A DNA stretch of 64,000 nucleotides, taken from an uncultured Alphaproteobacteria bacterium (lineage in GTDB: Bacteria; Pseudomonadota; Alphaproteobacteria; JAPOUT01; G958296285). The notes beneath the pieces were generated by a model, which was not told the origin of the DNA, did no database searches, and saw only the letters and a list, made by a program, of their open reading frames with translations. Shown piece by piece: positions 15,385-22,791 of this stretch. Each line of letters begins with the position of its first letter. Position 1 is the first letter of the stretch. The stretch lies in contig OY282459.1 in assembly GCA_958296285.1 (NCBI GenBank), positions 1,066,367 through 1,130,366 of the forward strand, written 5' to 3'. The position numbers and the translations under genes were made by a program.

Positions 15385-17387
15385 CAGCGTATCTTAGCAT
15401 GAAGGAGTTTGGACGTGTCGTTGCCGAAAATATCAATGACCTTGACGAGAATGCGATAGTCGCCGGCTGTCTCATAGCGATGAACGCCGCTTTCCATCGT
15501 CAAAGAGCGATCTTTGCGCGTGCGGTAAGCTGTCCATCCATTGACGAAACTGTCGTCCTGAAAATTCCAATCCACCGCCCAATAGTCAATCCAGTCCTGC
15601 CAAGAGCGGATGCTCTCGCGCAGCTCTTGCGGAATTCGGTTGAGATCGGGGATGACGAAATTTTCCAGCGTGATTTGCGCTTTATCCTTTTCAGGCTTGC
15701 GAAGCGCCGCCGTCAGATAGGCGAGTTCGTGAAACCGCACATCATGCTTGTCCAAAACCTCAATCTCCATCACTTCGCGGGGAATCCGCAAGAGTCTCAG
15801 TTTAACGCCCTGCGCCTTGGCGTCTTGGATGATGGGGTCGTCCATGCCCATTTCAAACTCCCATCCTAAAATATCCAGCCTCTCAAAGCCATGCTCGCCG
15901 CATTCACGGAGCGCCCCCTGCGCCTGATGGATCGTGATGGGGGCGTCCACCGCGCCGACATGAACCGCCGCCTGGTCTTTTCTGCCATGCAGCATCTCGC
16001 CGACTTGAAAAACCTCAGCGCCATAGGCTTTGAGGATGAAGACGAGATAATCCATCAATTGGCGATTGTCCGGGTCTTTCCCGCCGCCATTGAAGCGGAC
16101 GCCCCGCCAATGCTGGCGCTCATATTTGCCGAGGTTAAGAAGCTCAAAAGGCTTGCAATCTTGGATTCCCATCAGACGCTTGCGCGTCGTATGGATCGCG
16201 AAGCGCCCGAGATCGGCGCCGATCCATCTGCGCCCGAGTTTTTCGGCGACAGCGCAGCTCGTGCCTGATCCGCAGAAGAAATCGGCGACCAAATCGCCTT
16301 CATTGCTGGACGCTTTAATAACGCGCTCTAGCAACTTCTCTGGCTTTTGCGTGGGGTATCCTAAATATTCATGTGGAGTCACGCCCATACCGACAATGTC
16401 GTCCCATATATTATCAGCTACAGTCTTTTCCAGAACTCTGTCGCCGATGATTTCCCTATAATACTTAATTCCTATCTTTCCTTTTGTGGTTGAAACCTTG
16501 TTGTTTTCCAACACCAACCTGCCTCCGCTGGTTACATAAATTCTCCCTTGTTTGTGCAAATTGATAATGCTCTTATCTGAGTATGTTCCCCTGTCAGAAG
16601 TTCTGAAATATCCTCCATCATCCTTCATATATTTCGCATCTGCTTCTTTAAAAGAAAGATAATTTTCTTTTTCTATGGCATTCCATGTTGCATGGTCGTC
16701 CTTTCTATAAAGAAGAAGGTAGTCTGAGCTAAAAGGCATATATTTCGCATAAACCTTCATGCCTCTTGCCACTTGCCGCCGCCATGTCACGCAGTTGCAA
16801 AAATTGTCTTGTCCAAACACATCGTCTAGGGCAAGTCGGATATGGCTACTTAATCTCCAATCGCAATGGACGTAGATGCTGCCCTTGTCAGAAAGGAGGT
16901 CTCTCATCAAAACAAGACGCTCATAGATCATCGTCAGGTAAATATTAAGGTCTTTGCCGTTTTTGCCCCACGTATCTTCATAGGCTTTCTTCTCAATCAT
17001 GGACGGCTTTTTGGTCAGTTCCACGCCATTTTCGCCGATCTGATTTTTTACCGTGAAATCCGCGCCTGTCGCGAAAGGCGGGTCTATGTAAATCAGATCA
17101 ATCCTGCCGCGAAACTTTTCCAGCAGCGACCCCATGACGAGCAGATTGTCGCCCCAAATGAGCTTATTCTTCCAGCCTTCCGCGAAACTCTCCCCTTCCT
17201 GCGCATCATAATAGGCGAAGATGTCGCCCGTTTTCCGCTCCGCCGCCTCGCGCGTCGCCCGAGTCTCCCGCACCGTTTCTATCGTCTGAAACGGCAGACT
17301 CACAGGGACGACACGCCGCCGCTTCCCCTGCTCGTCATATTTTCCGGGCCAGACCAGCTCGGGCTTTCTCACCTCTATTTTCGTCAT
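15384..17387 (-). CDS. mod: Type III N6-adenine DNA methyltransferase, Mod subunit
   Basis: 667 residues, beta-class amino-methylase order: motif IV DPPF (102-105) precedes motif I FCGSGT (371-376). The stretch between them (about residues 200-335) is the target-recognition domain that sets specificity for both methylation and cleavage. That part of the gene (16382-16787) drops to roughly 30-45% GC in sampled lines while the flanks stay near 55-60%, the signature of a swapped specificity cassette. An extended -10 (TGG-TATAAT) lies just upstream and a weak GGGGG ribosome-binding site precedes the ATG. First gene of the mod-res operon. Confidence 0.93.
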   Translation of the reverse strand: MTKIEVRKPELVWPGKYDEQGKRRRVVPVSLPFQTIETVRETRATREAAERKTGDIFAYYDAQEGESFAEGWKNKLIWGDNLLVMGSLLEKFRGRIDLIYIDPPFATGADFTVKNQIGENGVELTKKPSMIEKKAYEDTWGKNGKDLNIYLTMIYERLVLMRDLLSDKGSIYVHCDWRLSSHIRLALDDVFGQDNFCNCVTWRRQVARGMKVYAKYMPFSSDYLLLYRKDDHATWNAIEKENYLSFKEADAKYMKDDGGYFRTSDRGTYSDKSIINLHKQGRIYVTSGGRLVLENNKVSTTKGKIGIKYYREIIGDRVLEKTVADNIWDDIVGMGVTPHEYLGYPTQKPEKLLERVIKASSNEGDLVADFFCGSGTSCAVAEKLGRRWIGADLGRFAIHTTRKRLMGIQDCKPFELLNLGKYERQHWRGVRFNGGGKDPDNRQLMDYLVFILKAYGAEVFQVGEMLHGRKDQAAVHVGAVDAPITIHQAQGALRECGEHGFERLDILGWEFEMGMDDPIIQDAKAQGVKLRLLRIPREVMEIEVLDKHDVRFHELAYLTAALRKPEKDKAQITLENFVIPDLNRIPQELRESIRSWQDWIDYWAVDWNFQDDSFVNGWTAYRTRKDRSLTMESGVHRYETAGDYRILVKVIDIFGNDTSKLLHAKIR

Positions 17388-17412
17388 TGTTCCCCCGATA
17401 AGAGAGAATCAC

Positions 17413-17421
17413 ATTATACCA
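17413..17421 (-). promoter_or_regulatory. Extended -10 box for mod-res
   Basis: TGG-TATAAT on the minus strand, about 26 bp before the mod ATG. No good -35 at 17 bp is visible, as expected for an extended -10 promoter. It is back to back with the brnT promoter. Confidence 0.55.
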
Positions 17422-17451
17422 CATACGCCCTCTCTCCCGCGCAACCGCCTC

Positions 17452-17480
17452 TTGACACATGTATATACATTGTATATACA
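17452..17480 (+). promoter_or_regulatory. brnTA promoter overlapped by twin palindromic operators
   Basis: TTGACA (17452-17457), 17 bp, TATACA (17475-17480). The spacer and -10 are made of two copies of the palindrome TGTATATACA (17460-17469 and 17471-17480), one helical turn apart. This is what a ribbon-helix-helix antitoxin such as BrnA would bind to repress its own operon. Direct sequence evidence; the binding itself is inferred. Confidence 0.75.
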
Positions 17481-17537
17481 TCTTGCTCCAGAAACCAGGG
17501 AGCGACAGATGAACAAAAATTATAAGGGGACAGGAAT

Positions 17538-17843
17538 ATGCCTGACTACGAAGCGACCGAATCTCGCTTTGACGCCTTCAGCTGGGACGAAGACAAGCGC
17601 GCTCTTAATCTCCGCAAACACCGCATTGACTTCGCCGATGTTGATTCAGGGTTGTTTAGACGACACATCCGAATGGCCTCTCCGCGCGGCGCGGAAATGC
17701 GCTACAAAGCCGTTGGACGCCTAGAGGGCAGGGAGATCGCAATTGTCTACACTGAAAGAGAAGAAGGGCGCGTCTGTCGCATCATCTCGGCACGACCCGC
17801 GCACGAAGAAGAAAAAGCCGCGTATCGTCAGATACACTCCTGA
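17538..17843 (+). CDS. brnT: BrnT-family toxin
   Basis: 101 residues matching BrnT, a RelE-fold ribonuclease toxin that inhibits translation. Visible are the FSWDEDKRALNLRKHRIDF opening block, typical of the family, and ISARPAHEEEKAAYRQ at the C-terminus, where the family usually has SARRA-x-xxE-xxxY. The ATG follows AGGGGACAGG. It is the first gene of an autoregulated operon and its 3' end overlaps brnA by about 100 nt. The pair sits between the type III R-M genes and moxR and may help keep the island in the genome; that role is inferred. Confidence 0.85.
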   Translation: MPDYEATESRFDAFSWDEDKRALNLRKHRIDFADVDSGLFRRHIRMASPRGAEMRYKAVGRLEGREIAIVYTEREEGRVCRIISARPAHEEEKAAYRQIHS

Positions 17844-18168
17844 CGAGCTGGACGCCCTTGAAGGCAAAACCGATTGGGAATATATCGACAATATGACCGA
17901 GGAAGAGATTGAAGCCAACGCCCGATCCGATCCCGACAATCCCCCCATCACCGATTTCTCAGGCTTCAAATGGCATCCCCATCCGCCGAAGGCGAAGACG
18001 ATCAGCATCCGACTGGACGCCGATCTCTACCTCTTTTATCGCAGCTGGGGGCGCGGATACCAAACCCGCATCAAAGAGGTCTTGCGCGAATATATGGAAA
18101 GTTTTGACAAGCCCCGCCGGCGTCACGCCTCGCGGCGAGCCAAAAACGCCAAGCGCTCAAACAACTGA
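17743..18168 (+). CDS. brnA: BrnA-family antitoxin with a read-through C-terminal tail
   Basis: 141 residues from a TTG start (17743) with GGGAG seven bases upstream. It has the longer BrnA layout: PRIVRYTPDELDAL, TDWEYIDNMTEEEI, DPDNPP, then the ribbon-helix-helix part KTISIRLDADLYLFYRSWGRGYQTRIKEVLREYM. BrnA neutralises BrnT and represses the operon. Family members usually end soon after LREYM; here about 20 extra residues, rich in Arg/Lys, are encoded antisense to the 3' end of moxR (46-nt convergent overlap). That marks the right boundary of the inserted island. An ATG at 17893 would give a product lacking the N-terminal block. Confidence 0.82.
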   Translation: MSTLKEKKGASVASSRHDPRTKKKKPRIVRYTPDELDALEGKTDWEYIDNMTEEEIEANARSDPDNPPITDFSGFKWHPHPPKAKTISIRLDADLYLFYRSWGRGYQTRIKEVLREYMESFDKPRRRHASRRAKNAKRSNN

Positions 18169-18965
18169 ACATCCTGCTCATTCTTCAATAACGCCCCATG
18201 CAACGGAGGAATCAACTTCCGAGGATCCCGCTCGCGCAACGTCTTCGCGTCTATGTCCTCCGCGAGCAGAAGCTTTAACCAGTCCAGCAACTCCGACGTG
18301 GAGGGCTTCTTCTTCAAACCAGGAACATCCCGAACCTCATAAAAAACCCGCAACGCCTCCGAAACCAAACGACCCTTCAAGTCAGGAAAATGAACCTTGA
18401 TGATCTCCGTCATCACATCCTCATCGGGAAAGGCAATGTAATGAAAGAAACACCGCCGCAAAAACGCGTCAGGCAACTCCTTCTCATTGTTGGACGTGAT
18501 CATCACGATCGGACGATGCCGCGCCCGAATCGTCTCGTCCGTCTCATAGACGTAGAACTCCATCCGATCCAACTCCTGCAAAAGATCGTTCGGGAACTCA
18601 ATGTCGGCTTTGTCAATCTCGTCAATCAGAAGGACGGGGCGCAGATCCTGCGTGAAGGCTTCCCACAACTTCCCCTGCTTGATGTAATGGCGGACATCTT
18701 TGACGCGCTCATCGCCGAGCTGCGAATCGCGAAGCCGCGTGATCGCGTCATATTCGTATAGACCCTGCTGCGCCTTGGTCGTGGATTTGATGTGCCAGCT
18801 GATCAGAGGCACGTCCAGCGCTTTGGACGCCTCTTCGGCGAGGACAGTCTTGCCCGTCCCCGGCTCGCCTTTGATCAGAAGCGGTCGCTCCAGCGTGATC
18901 GCGGCATTCACCGCGAGACGCAGATCTTCGGTCGTGATATAGTCTTTTGTGCCTTCAAAGCGCAT
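18123..18965 (-). CDS. MoxR-type AAA+ ATPase
   Basis: 280 residues. Walker A GEPGTGKT (33-40), Walker B LLIDEIDKAD, sensor ITSNNEKELPDAFLRRC and a helical lid: a MoxR-family ATPase, a chaperone-like motor that works with VWA-domain proteins. Its expected partner, the CoxE-like vwa gene, lies 5.5 kb downstream on the same strand, beyond the BrnTA and type III R-M genes. The last 46 bases overlap brnA in antisense. The 3' part is C+A-rich on the plus strand, the 5' part is not. Confidence 0.9.
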   Translation of the reverse strand: MRFEGTKDYITTEDLRLAVNAAITLERPLLIKGEPGTGKTVLAEEASKALDVPLISWHIKSTTKAQQGLYEYDAITRLRDSQLGDERVKDVRHYIKQGKLWEAFTQDLRPVLLIDEIDKADIEFPNDLLQELDRMEFYVYETDETIRARHRPIVMITSNNEKELPDAFLRRCFFHYIAFPDEDVMTEIIKVHFPDLKGRLVSEALRVFYEVRDVPGLKKKPSTSELLDWLKLLLAEDIDAKTLRERDPRKLIPPLHGALLKNEQDVQLFERLAFLARREA

Positions 18966-19015
18966 CGCTGTCTGCCCCCTCTGTGTCGGAATGGGGGGAG
19001 AGTAGGGGGATTATC

Positions 19016-19750
19016 ATGGAGCGTCAATCGCTGGCGGAGTTTTTAGAGCAGAGCGCGCGCGCCGTTGTTTTCACTGGCGCCGGGGTCAGCACCGAGTCTG
19101 GGATTCCTGATTTTCGCAGCCCCGGCGGCATTTGGACGCGGATGAAGCCGATCATGTTTCAGGATTATATGGCGTCTGAGGATATTCGCGCCGAGGCTTG
19201 GCGGCGCAAATTCGCTATGGAGCGCGAGTTTTCCGCCGCCAAGCCCAATGACGGTCATAAGGCGATCGCCGCGATGGTTTCGCGCGGTGAGGTCAGTCAT
19301 GTCATCACGCAGAACATTGACAATTTGCATCAGGATTCGGGGGTTCCTGCGGAGAAGGTGATTGAGTTGCATGGCAATGCGACTTATGCGCTCTGTTTGG
19401 ATTGCGGGCGGCGTTATGATTTGGGGGCGATCAGGGAGAGTTTCGCGCAATCGGGGAAGCCTCCTTATTGCGTGGCGTGCGATGGGATTGTGAAGACGGG
19501 GACGGTATCTTTTGGTCAGCCGATGCCTGAGGGTGAGATGCGTCGGGCGGAGGAGGCGGTATTGGGGTGTGATTTATTTTTGGCGGTGGGGTCGTCGTTG
19601 CAGGTTTATCCTGCGGCGGGGTTTCCGTTGATGGCGAAGCGGCAGGGGGCGTGTTTGGTGATTGTGAATCGTGAGGAGACGGATATGGATTGCGTTGCGG
19701 ATTTGGTGATTCATGACGAGATAGGCGAGACGTTGCGTCCTTTTTTGTAG
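19016..19750 (+). CDS. cobB: Sir2-family NAD-dependent protein deacylase
   Basis: 244 residues. Sirtuin motifs: GAGVSTESGIPDFR (21-34), TQNIDNLHQ, catalytic His in ELHGN, and a Cys4 zinc site made of CLDC and CVAC. It removes acyl groups from lysines using NAD. The frame is open from 18947, but ATG 19016 gives the conserved N-terminus and has AGGGGG upstream. It is divergent from moxR. The last 300 bp use G- and T-ending codons almost exclusively (47 of 60 bases G or T at 19561-19620) and the gene stops just before a repeat element. Confidence 0.9.
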   Translation: MERQSLAEFLEQSARAVVFTGAGVSTESGIPDFRSPGGIWTRMKPIMFQDYMASEDIRAEAWRRKFAMEREFSAAKPNDGHKAIAAMVSRGEVSHVITQNIDNLHQDSGVPAEKVIELHGNATYALCLDCGRRYDLGAIRESFAQSGKPPYCVACDGIVKTGTVSFGQPMPEGEMRRAEEAVLGCDLFLAVGSSLQVYPAAGFPLMAKRQGACLVIVNREETDMDCVADLVIHDEIGETLRPFL

Positions 19751-19924
19751 AAGCGCCCCGTGAAGGGGGGTGTGGGGGGCGAAGCCCCCCGCGAAAAGGG
19801 GGTTCGGGGGAAACCCCCGAAAAGGTCGGCGGGCGTGGGCTTCCCGAAGCAGGCGAGCGGAGCATAGCGGAGCGAGCCTGCGAGAAGCCCGCCGACCCCC
19901 CTGCTCGCAGGACTGTCTCAACTG

Positions 19925-19933
19925 TGCTATTAT
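19925..19933 (+). promoter_or_regulatory. Extended -10 of the cargo gene
   Basis: TGC-TATTAT, 45 bp before the ATG at 19979 and inside element A, so the cargo gene carries its own promoter. No clear -35. Confidence 0.45.
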
Positions 19934-19978
19934 CTTTTGTCCGCAACTATTCTGCATTTAACGCAACTGGAGGAGAAA

Positions 19979-20356
19979 ATGGGACAATACGGGGAAGCAG
20001 CTGTAAAAGCCGCGACTTTGGTGCAAAACAAAGGAGTGCACCCTTCTGAAGCATGGAAAGAGGCTATCAGTGAAATTTCTCCTAGTCTACTTTCTCAAAA
20101 AAAGGGCTGTCCCAAAAACGCTTTCCTTGGTCTTTGCGAGGAAGGGGAGATTAAGGGAATTCCTAGCGGTTGCTATACGCAATCCGAAGAAAACAAAGCT
20201 TATACCCTTAATGCACTCTCGCAGTTGCGGAAGTGTCCGGACTTGTGCGCCAATCCGAATTTGCTCTGGGATAGAGTGAAGAGTGGAGAAGACTTAAGCC
20301 ACAATGGGCAGATGGATGTTGTTATCTCGCTATTTGAGGGCGGTTTCACTAAATAG
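19979..20356 (+). CDS. Cargo protein resembling the DUF6979 family
   Basis: 125 residues, soluble, no membrane segment. The pattern GQYGEAAVKAA near the N-terminus, KKGCPKNAFLGLCEEG in the middle and HNGQMDVVISLF near the end matches, from memory, a small uncharacterised family (DUF6979) found sporadically in bacteria, often beside defence or phage genes. Two cysteine clusters (CPKNAFLGLC; CPDLC) could bind metal. A strong GGAGGAG precedes the ATG. It is the only gene inside element A and has lower GC and plainer codon use than its neighbours, so it was probably brought by the element. Function unknown. Confidence 0.6.
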   Translation: MGQYGEAAVKAATLVQNKGVHPSEAWKEAISEISPSLLSQKKGCPKNAFLGLCEEGEIKGIPSGCYTQSEENKAYTLNALSQLRKCPDLCANPNLLWDRVKSGEDLSHNGQMDVVISLFEGGFTK

Positions 20357-20468
20357 CTAGGCGCATAGGCGGGCGCAAGCCCGCCGACTTTCGGGGGGAT
20401 TCCCCCCGATCCCCCCTTCTTCGCGGGGGGCTTCGCCCCCCACACCCCCCTTCACGGGAGACTATCAA

Positions 20469-20786
20469 CTAGGAAGCGAGTTTGAGAAGAATCGCGCCCA
20501 CCATTGTCAAAGTCAGAATCGACAAGGTGATAGAAACACCTACCATCCATGCGAGAAGGTTGATCCTCCCCTGCATGTTCACAAGCTCGGCGCGAACTTC
20601 TCCGAACTGCCTATCCATATCAGCGCGGAGTTCCACAACCCGATCTTCTGTGTTTCGAATCTGCTCTTCTATGCGCCGAAGGCGCTGCTCATCACGATTC
20701 GTTTCCAGCGCCTCTATCGCGGCAGTGGCTTTGTGATCGCTGACCTTCGCCTCTTTCAAAGCGTCATAGACTGCGACAAGACTCAT
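20469..20786 (-). CDS. Coiled-coil protein with C-terminal membrane anchor (DUF1640-like)
   Basis: 105 residues. An N-terminal helical segment (YDALKEAKVSDHKATAAIEAL), a heptad-rich coiled coil (about 30-75) and one transmembrane helix (78-102) as tail anchor. This is the layout of the DUF1640/CCDC90 group, found in alphaproteobacteria near mobile or defence genes. Extended -10 TGC-TATAGT (20811-20819) and GAGGAG ribosome-binding site precede it. It ends 11 bp from element A. Function unknown. Confidence 0.6.
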   Translation of the reverse strand: MSLVAVYDALKEAKVSDHKATAAIEALETNRDEQRLRRIEEQIRNTEDRVVELRADMDRQFGEVRAELVNMQGRINLLAWMVGVSITLSILTLTMVGAILLKLAS

Positions 20787-20810
20787 GGCTTATCTCCTCA
20801 TGCTCGCGCC

Positions 20811-20819
20811 ACTATAGCA
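20811..20819 (-). promoter_or_regulatory. Extended -10 for the coiled-coil gene
   Basis: TGC-TATAGT on the minus strand, 25 bp before the ATG at 20786. It sits in the gap between this gene and the end of the Mrp operon. Confidence 0.5.
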
Positions 20820-20821
20820 AC

Positions 20822-22516
20822 TCAACTATAAGCGAACAACAGCGCCAACGACAACAAAATCGCCGTCCATAAAGCCATGGAACCCGCCGCCCGACTCGGC
20901 CCCATCAATCCCCCAGGACCATAAAACCTCGCCAAAACACTATAAACCACCCCCCAAACCCCCAAAACATAACCCCAAACCTTATCACCCAAAACCAAAA
21001 CACTCCCCCCAATCCTCTCAAAAGCCCGCCGCAAAACACGCCGATAAACCCAATCCCAATCCAAATTCACCCCCCGAACCTCCGGCGGATACAGCCCGCT
21101 CAACATCAAAAACCCAAACGCCAACGCCGAAAAAATCAACAACTCCAACTGACCAATCACATGCGCCGCGTCATAAGCCGTATAATCGCCCATCGGAAAA
21201 GGAAGCATCGCGTAAAGCGCCTGCGGATAAACCCCAATCGCCACGCATAAAAACGCCGCAATCCCCATCGCCAAAAGCATATGCATCGGCGCCTCCCTCA
21301 CGCGCCTCCCCGAATCATGCGCGAAAAAAGTGAAATACGGAATCTTAATCCCCGAATGATGAAAAACCCCGGCAGACGCGAACAACAGCAAAAACCATAC
21401 AACCCAATAACCCCCGCCTAAACTCTCCGACAGAATCGGACTCTTGGAAATGAACCCCGAAAATAACGGAAACGCCGAAATGGACGCCGCCGCAATAACG
21501 CAAAAAATCATCGTCAAAGGCATAGAGCGATAAAGCCCGCCAAGCTCAGTCGCCTTCGCTGTCCCAACGCGATACATCACCGCGCCCACGCTCATAAACA
21601 GCAGCGACTTGTAAATGATATGACAAAACGCATGCGCGACCGCGCCGTTTATCGCCAACGGCGTCCCAATCCCAATCCCGACAACCATGAAACCCAGCTG
21701 ATTGTTCAGGCTATACGACAAAACGCGCCGCAAATCATTCTCAATGACGGCATAGAAAATCGGAAAAATCGTCATAATGACGCCGATATAGATCAGCGCC
21801 TCTGTCGCCGGAAAACCCCTAGCGAGCGCGTAAATGGCGAGTTTTGTCGTGAAGCAGGAAAGAAAAACCGTGCCGGTGATCGTCCCCGCCGGATAGGCGT
21901 CCTGTATCCAATTATGGAGAAGAGGGAAGCCCGCCTTGATCCCAAAGGCAAGAAAGATAAGCCAAGCCGATGGGCTTTGGAGCGTCATCGCGTCAAAGGC
22001 GAGACTCCCCGTCTCGCGAAAGAAAAACAGCGCGCCGCCCAACAGCAGCAGTCCCGAAGCCATCTGCCATATGAGATAGCGCAATCCCGTATGCCACGCG
22101 CCTTCGCCGCGCCGCGCCCAGATCAAGCCGACCGACCCTAATGACACAAGCTCCCAAAAGACGAAAAGCGTCAAGAGATCGCCCGCCGTCAGCGCCGACA
22201 AAGCCGCCCCGGCATAAATAAAAGCGCTCACATGCTGAAAACTATCCCGCAGATGCCAAGCGTAAAGCGCCGACAAAAATGTCGCGATCAGAAAAATCAG
22301 GCAGAAGATTCGCGCGAGACCGTCCATGCGGAACGGCGTGATCGCATATCCGCCGAAGGACGCCGCGAGAGATCCGTCAGGGATAAGCCATAGCAGCCCC
22401 ATGCCAAAGAGAGGCAGAGCGAGCATGAAACTCGTCCGCGCCGCGCCCTTCGGAATAAAGGGGATCAAACACGCGCCCCCCAAGAGAAGCCAGCCCGGCG
22501 CGATCAGAGGAATCAT
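20822..22516 (-). CDS. mrpD: Third MnhD/NuoN-like antiporter subunit (last gene of the Mrp operon)
   Basis: 564 residues, about 14 transmembrane helices, proton-translocating core of the NuoL/M/N and MrpA/D family. The key-helix segments WELVSLGSVG (Glu) and FGIKAGFPLLHNWIQDAYP (Lys) are present. The open frame runs to 22648, but ATG 22516 overlaps the preceding stop (ATGA) and begins the hydrophobic N-terminus. The C-terminus has an extra helix pair beyond the usual D length. The last 300 bp of the gene are nearly free of G on the plus strand (0 G in 20941-21000), a composition tied to element A rather than to the gene. Confidence 0.85.
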   Translation of the reverse strand: MIPLIAPGWLLLGGACLIPFIPKGAARTSFMLALPLFGMGLLWLIPDGSLAASFGGYAITPFRMDGLARIFCLIFLIATFLSALYAWHLRDSFQHVSAFIYAGAALSALTAGDLLTLFVFWELVSLGSVGLIWARRGEGAWHTGLRYLIWQMASGLLLLGGALFFFRETGSLAFDAMTLQSPSAWLIFLAFGIKAGFPLLHNWIQDAYPAGTITGTVFLSCFTTKLAIYALARGFPATEALIYIGVIMTIFPIFYAVIENDLRRVLSYSLNNQLGFMVVGIGIGTPLAINGAVAHAFCHIIYKSLLFMSVGAVMYRVGTAKATELGGLYRSMPLTMIFCVIAAASISAFPLFSGFISKSPILSESLGGGYWVVWFLLLFASAGVFHHSGIKIPYFTFFAHDSGRRVREAPMHMLLAMGIAAFLCVAIGVYPQALYAMLPFPMGDYTAYDAAHVIGQLELLIFSALAFGFLMLSGLYPPEVRGVNLDWDWVYRRVLRRAFERIGGSVLVLGDKVWGYVLGVWGVVYSVLARFYGPGGLMGPSRAAGSMALWTAILLSLALLFAYS

Positions 22517-22791
22517 GGCTGGCGCTCCTCTTCGGAATCTGTCGCGCGCGGGGCGTAATAATCCTCGCGCCGCCTGACGATATGGCGCATCGCCTTCGCC
22601 CCAAGAACGAGCGCCACGCACATGACGAATCCATAAAGCCCATGCCAAACGGGGATATTCTTATAAACCCCCGCGATCCATAGGAGAGCGTCCAGCGCCA
22701 AAAGCGCGCCGCCCAAAGCCGCCAAAGCGCGAAAGACTCGGCGCGGATTCTTCTCAAGGAAGGCGAGTTTCTGAACAAGCCGCCGCATCAT
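22513..22791 (-). CDS. Small two-helix membrane protein in the Mrp operon
   Basis: 92 residues: basic N-terminus (RRLVQKLAFLEKNPRRVFR), two transmembrane helices (about 22-42 and 50-68) and a charged tail. Overlaps the genes on both sides by 4 nt (ATGA), so it belongs to the operon. It may be an accessory subunit of the antiporter complex. Family not recognised. Confidence 0.7.
   Translation of the reverse strand: MMRRLVQKLAFLEKNPRRVFRALAALGGALLALDALLWIAGVYKNIPVWHGLYGFVMCVALVLGAKAMRHIVRRREDYYAPRATDSEEERQP

Larger units (their letters stand above)
19757..20458. mobile_element. Inverted-repeat element A with one cargo gene
   Basis: A 702-bp unit. The left end (from 19757) and right end (to 20458, inverted) share 39 identical bases beginning CCCGTGAAGGGGGG and stay similar for about 80-90 bp. 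Each arm is a string of hairpins: GGGGGG-cgaa-CCCCCC type stems, and a GTCGGCGGGC...GCCCGCCGAC stem on the left that encloses a second GCAGGC...GCCTGC stem. Between the arms is one gene with its own promoter, of lower GC. No transposase. A cargo-less relative lies at 52194-52490. Confidence 0.7.

Noticed and set aside
19431..19957. Two minus-strand frames (171 and 127 codons) over sir2 and element A
   Set aside because: They translate hairpin repeats and the antisense of sir2 into Pro/Ser-rich sequence; typical spurious repeat ORFs.
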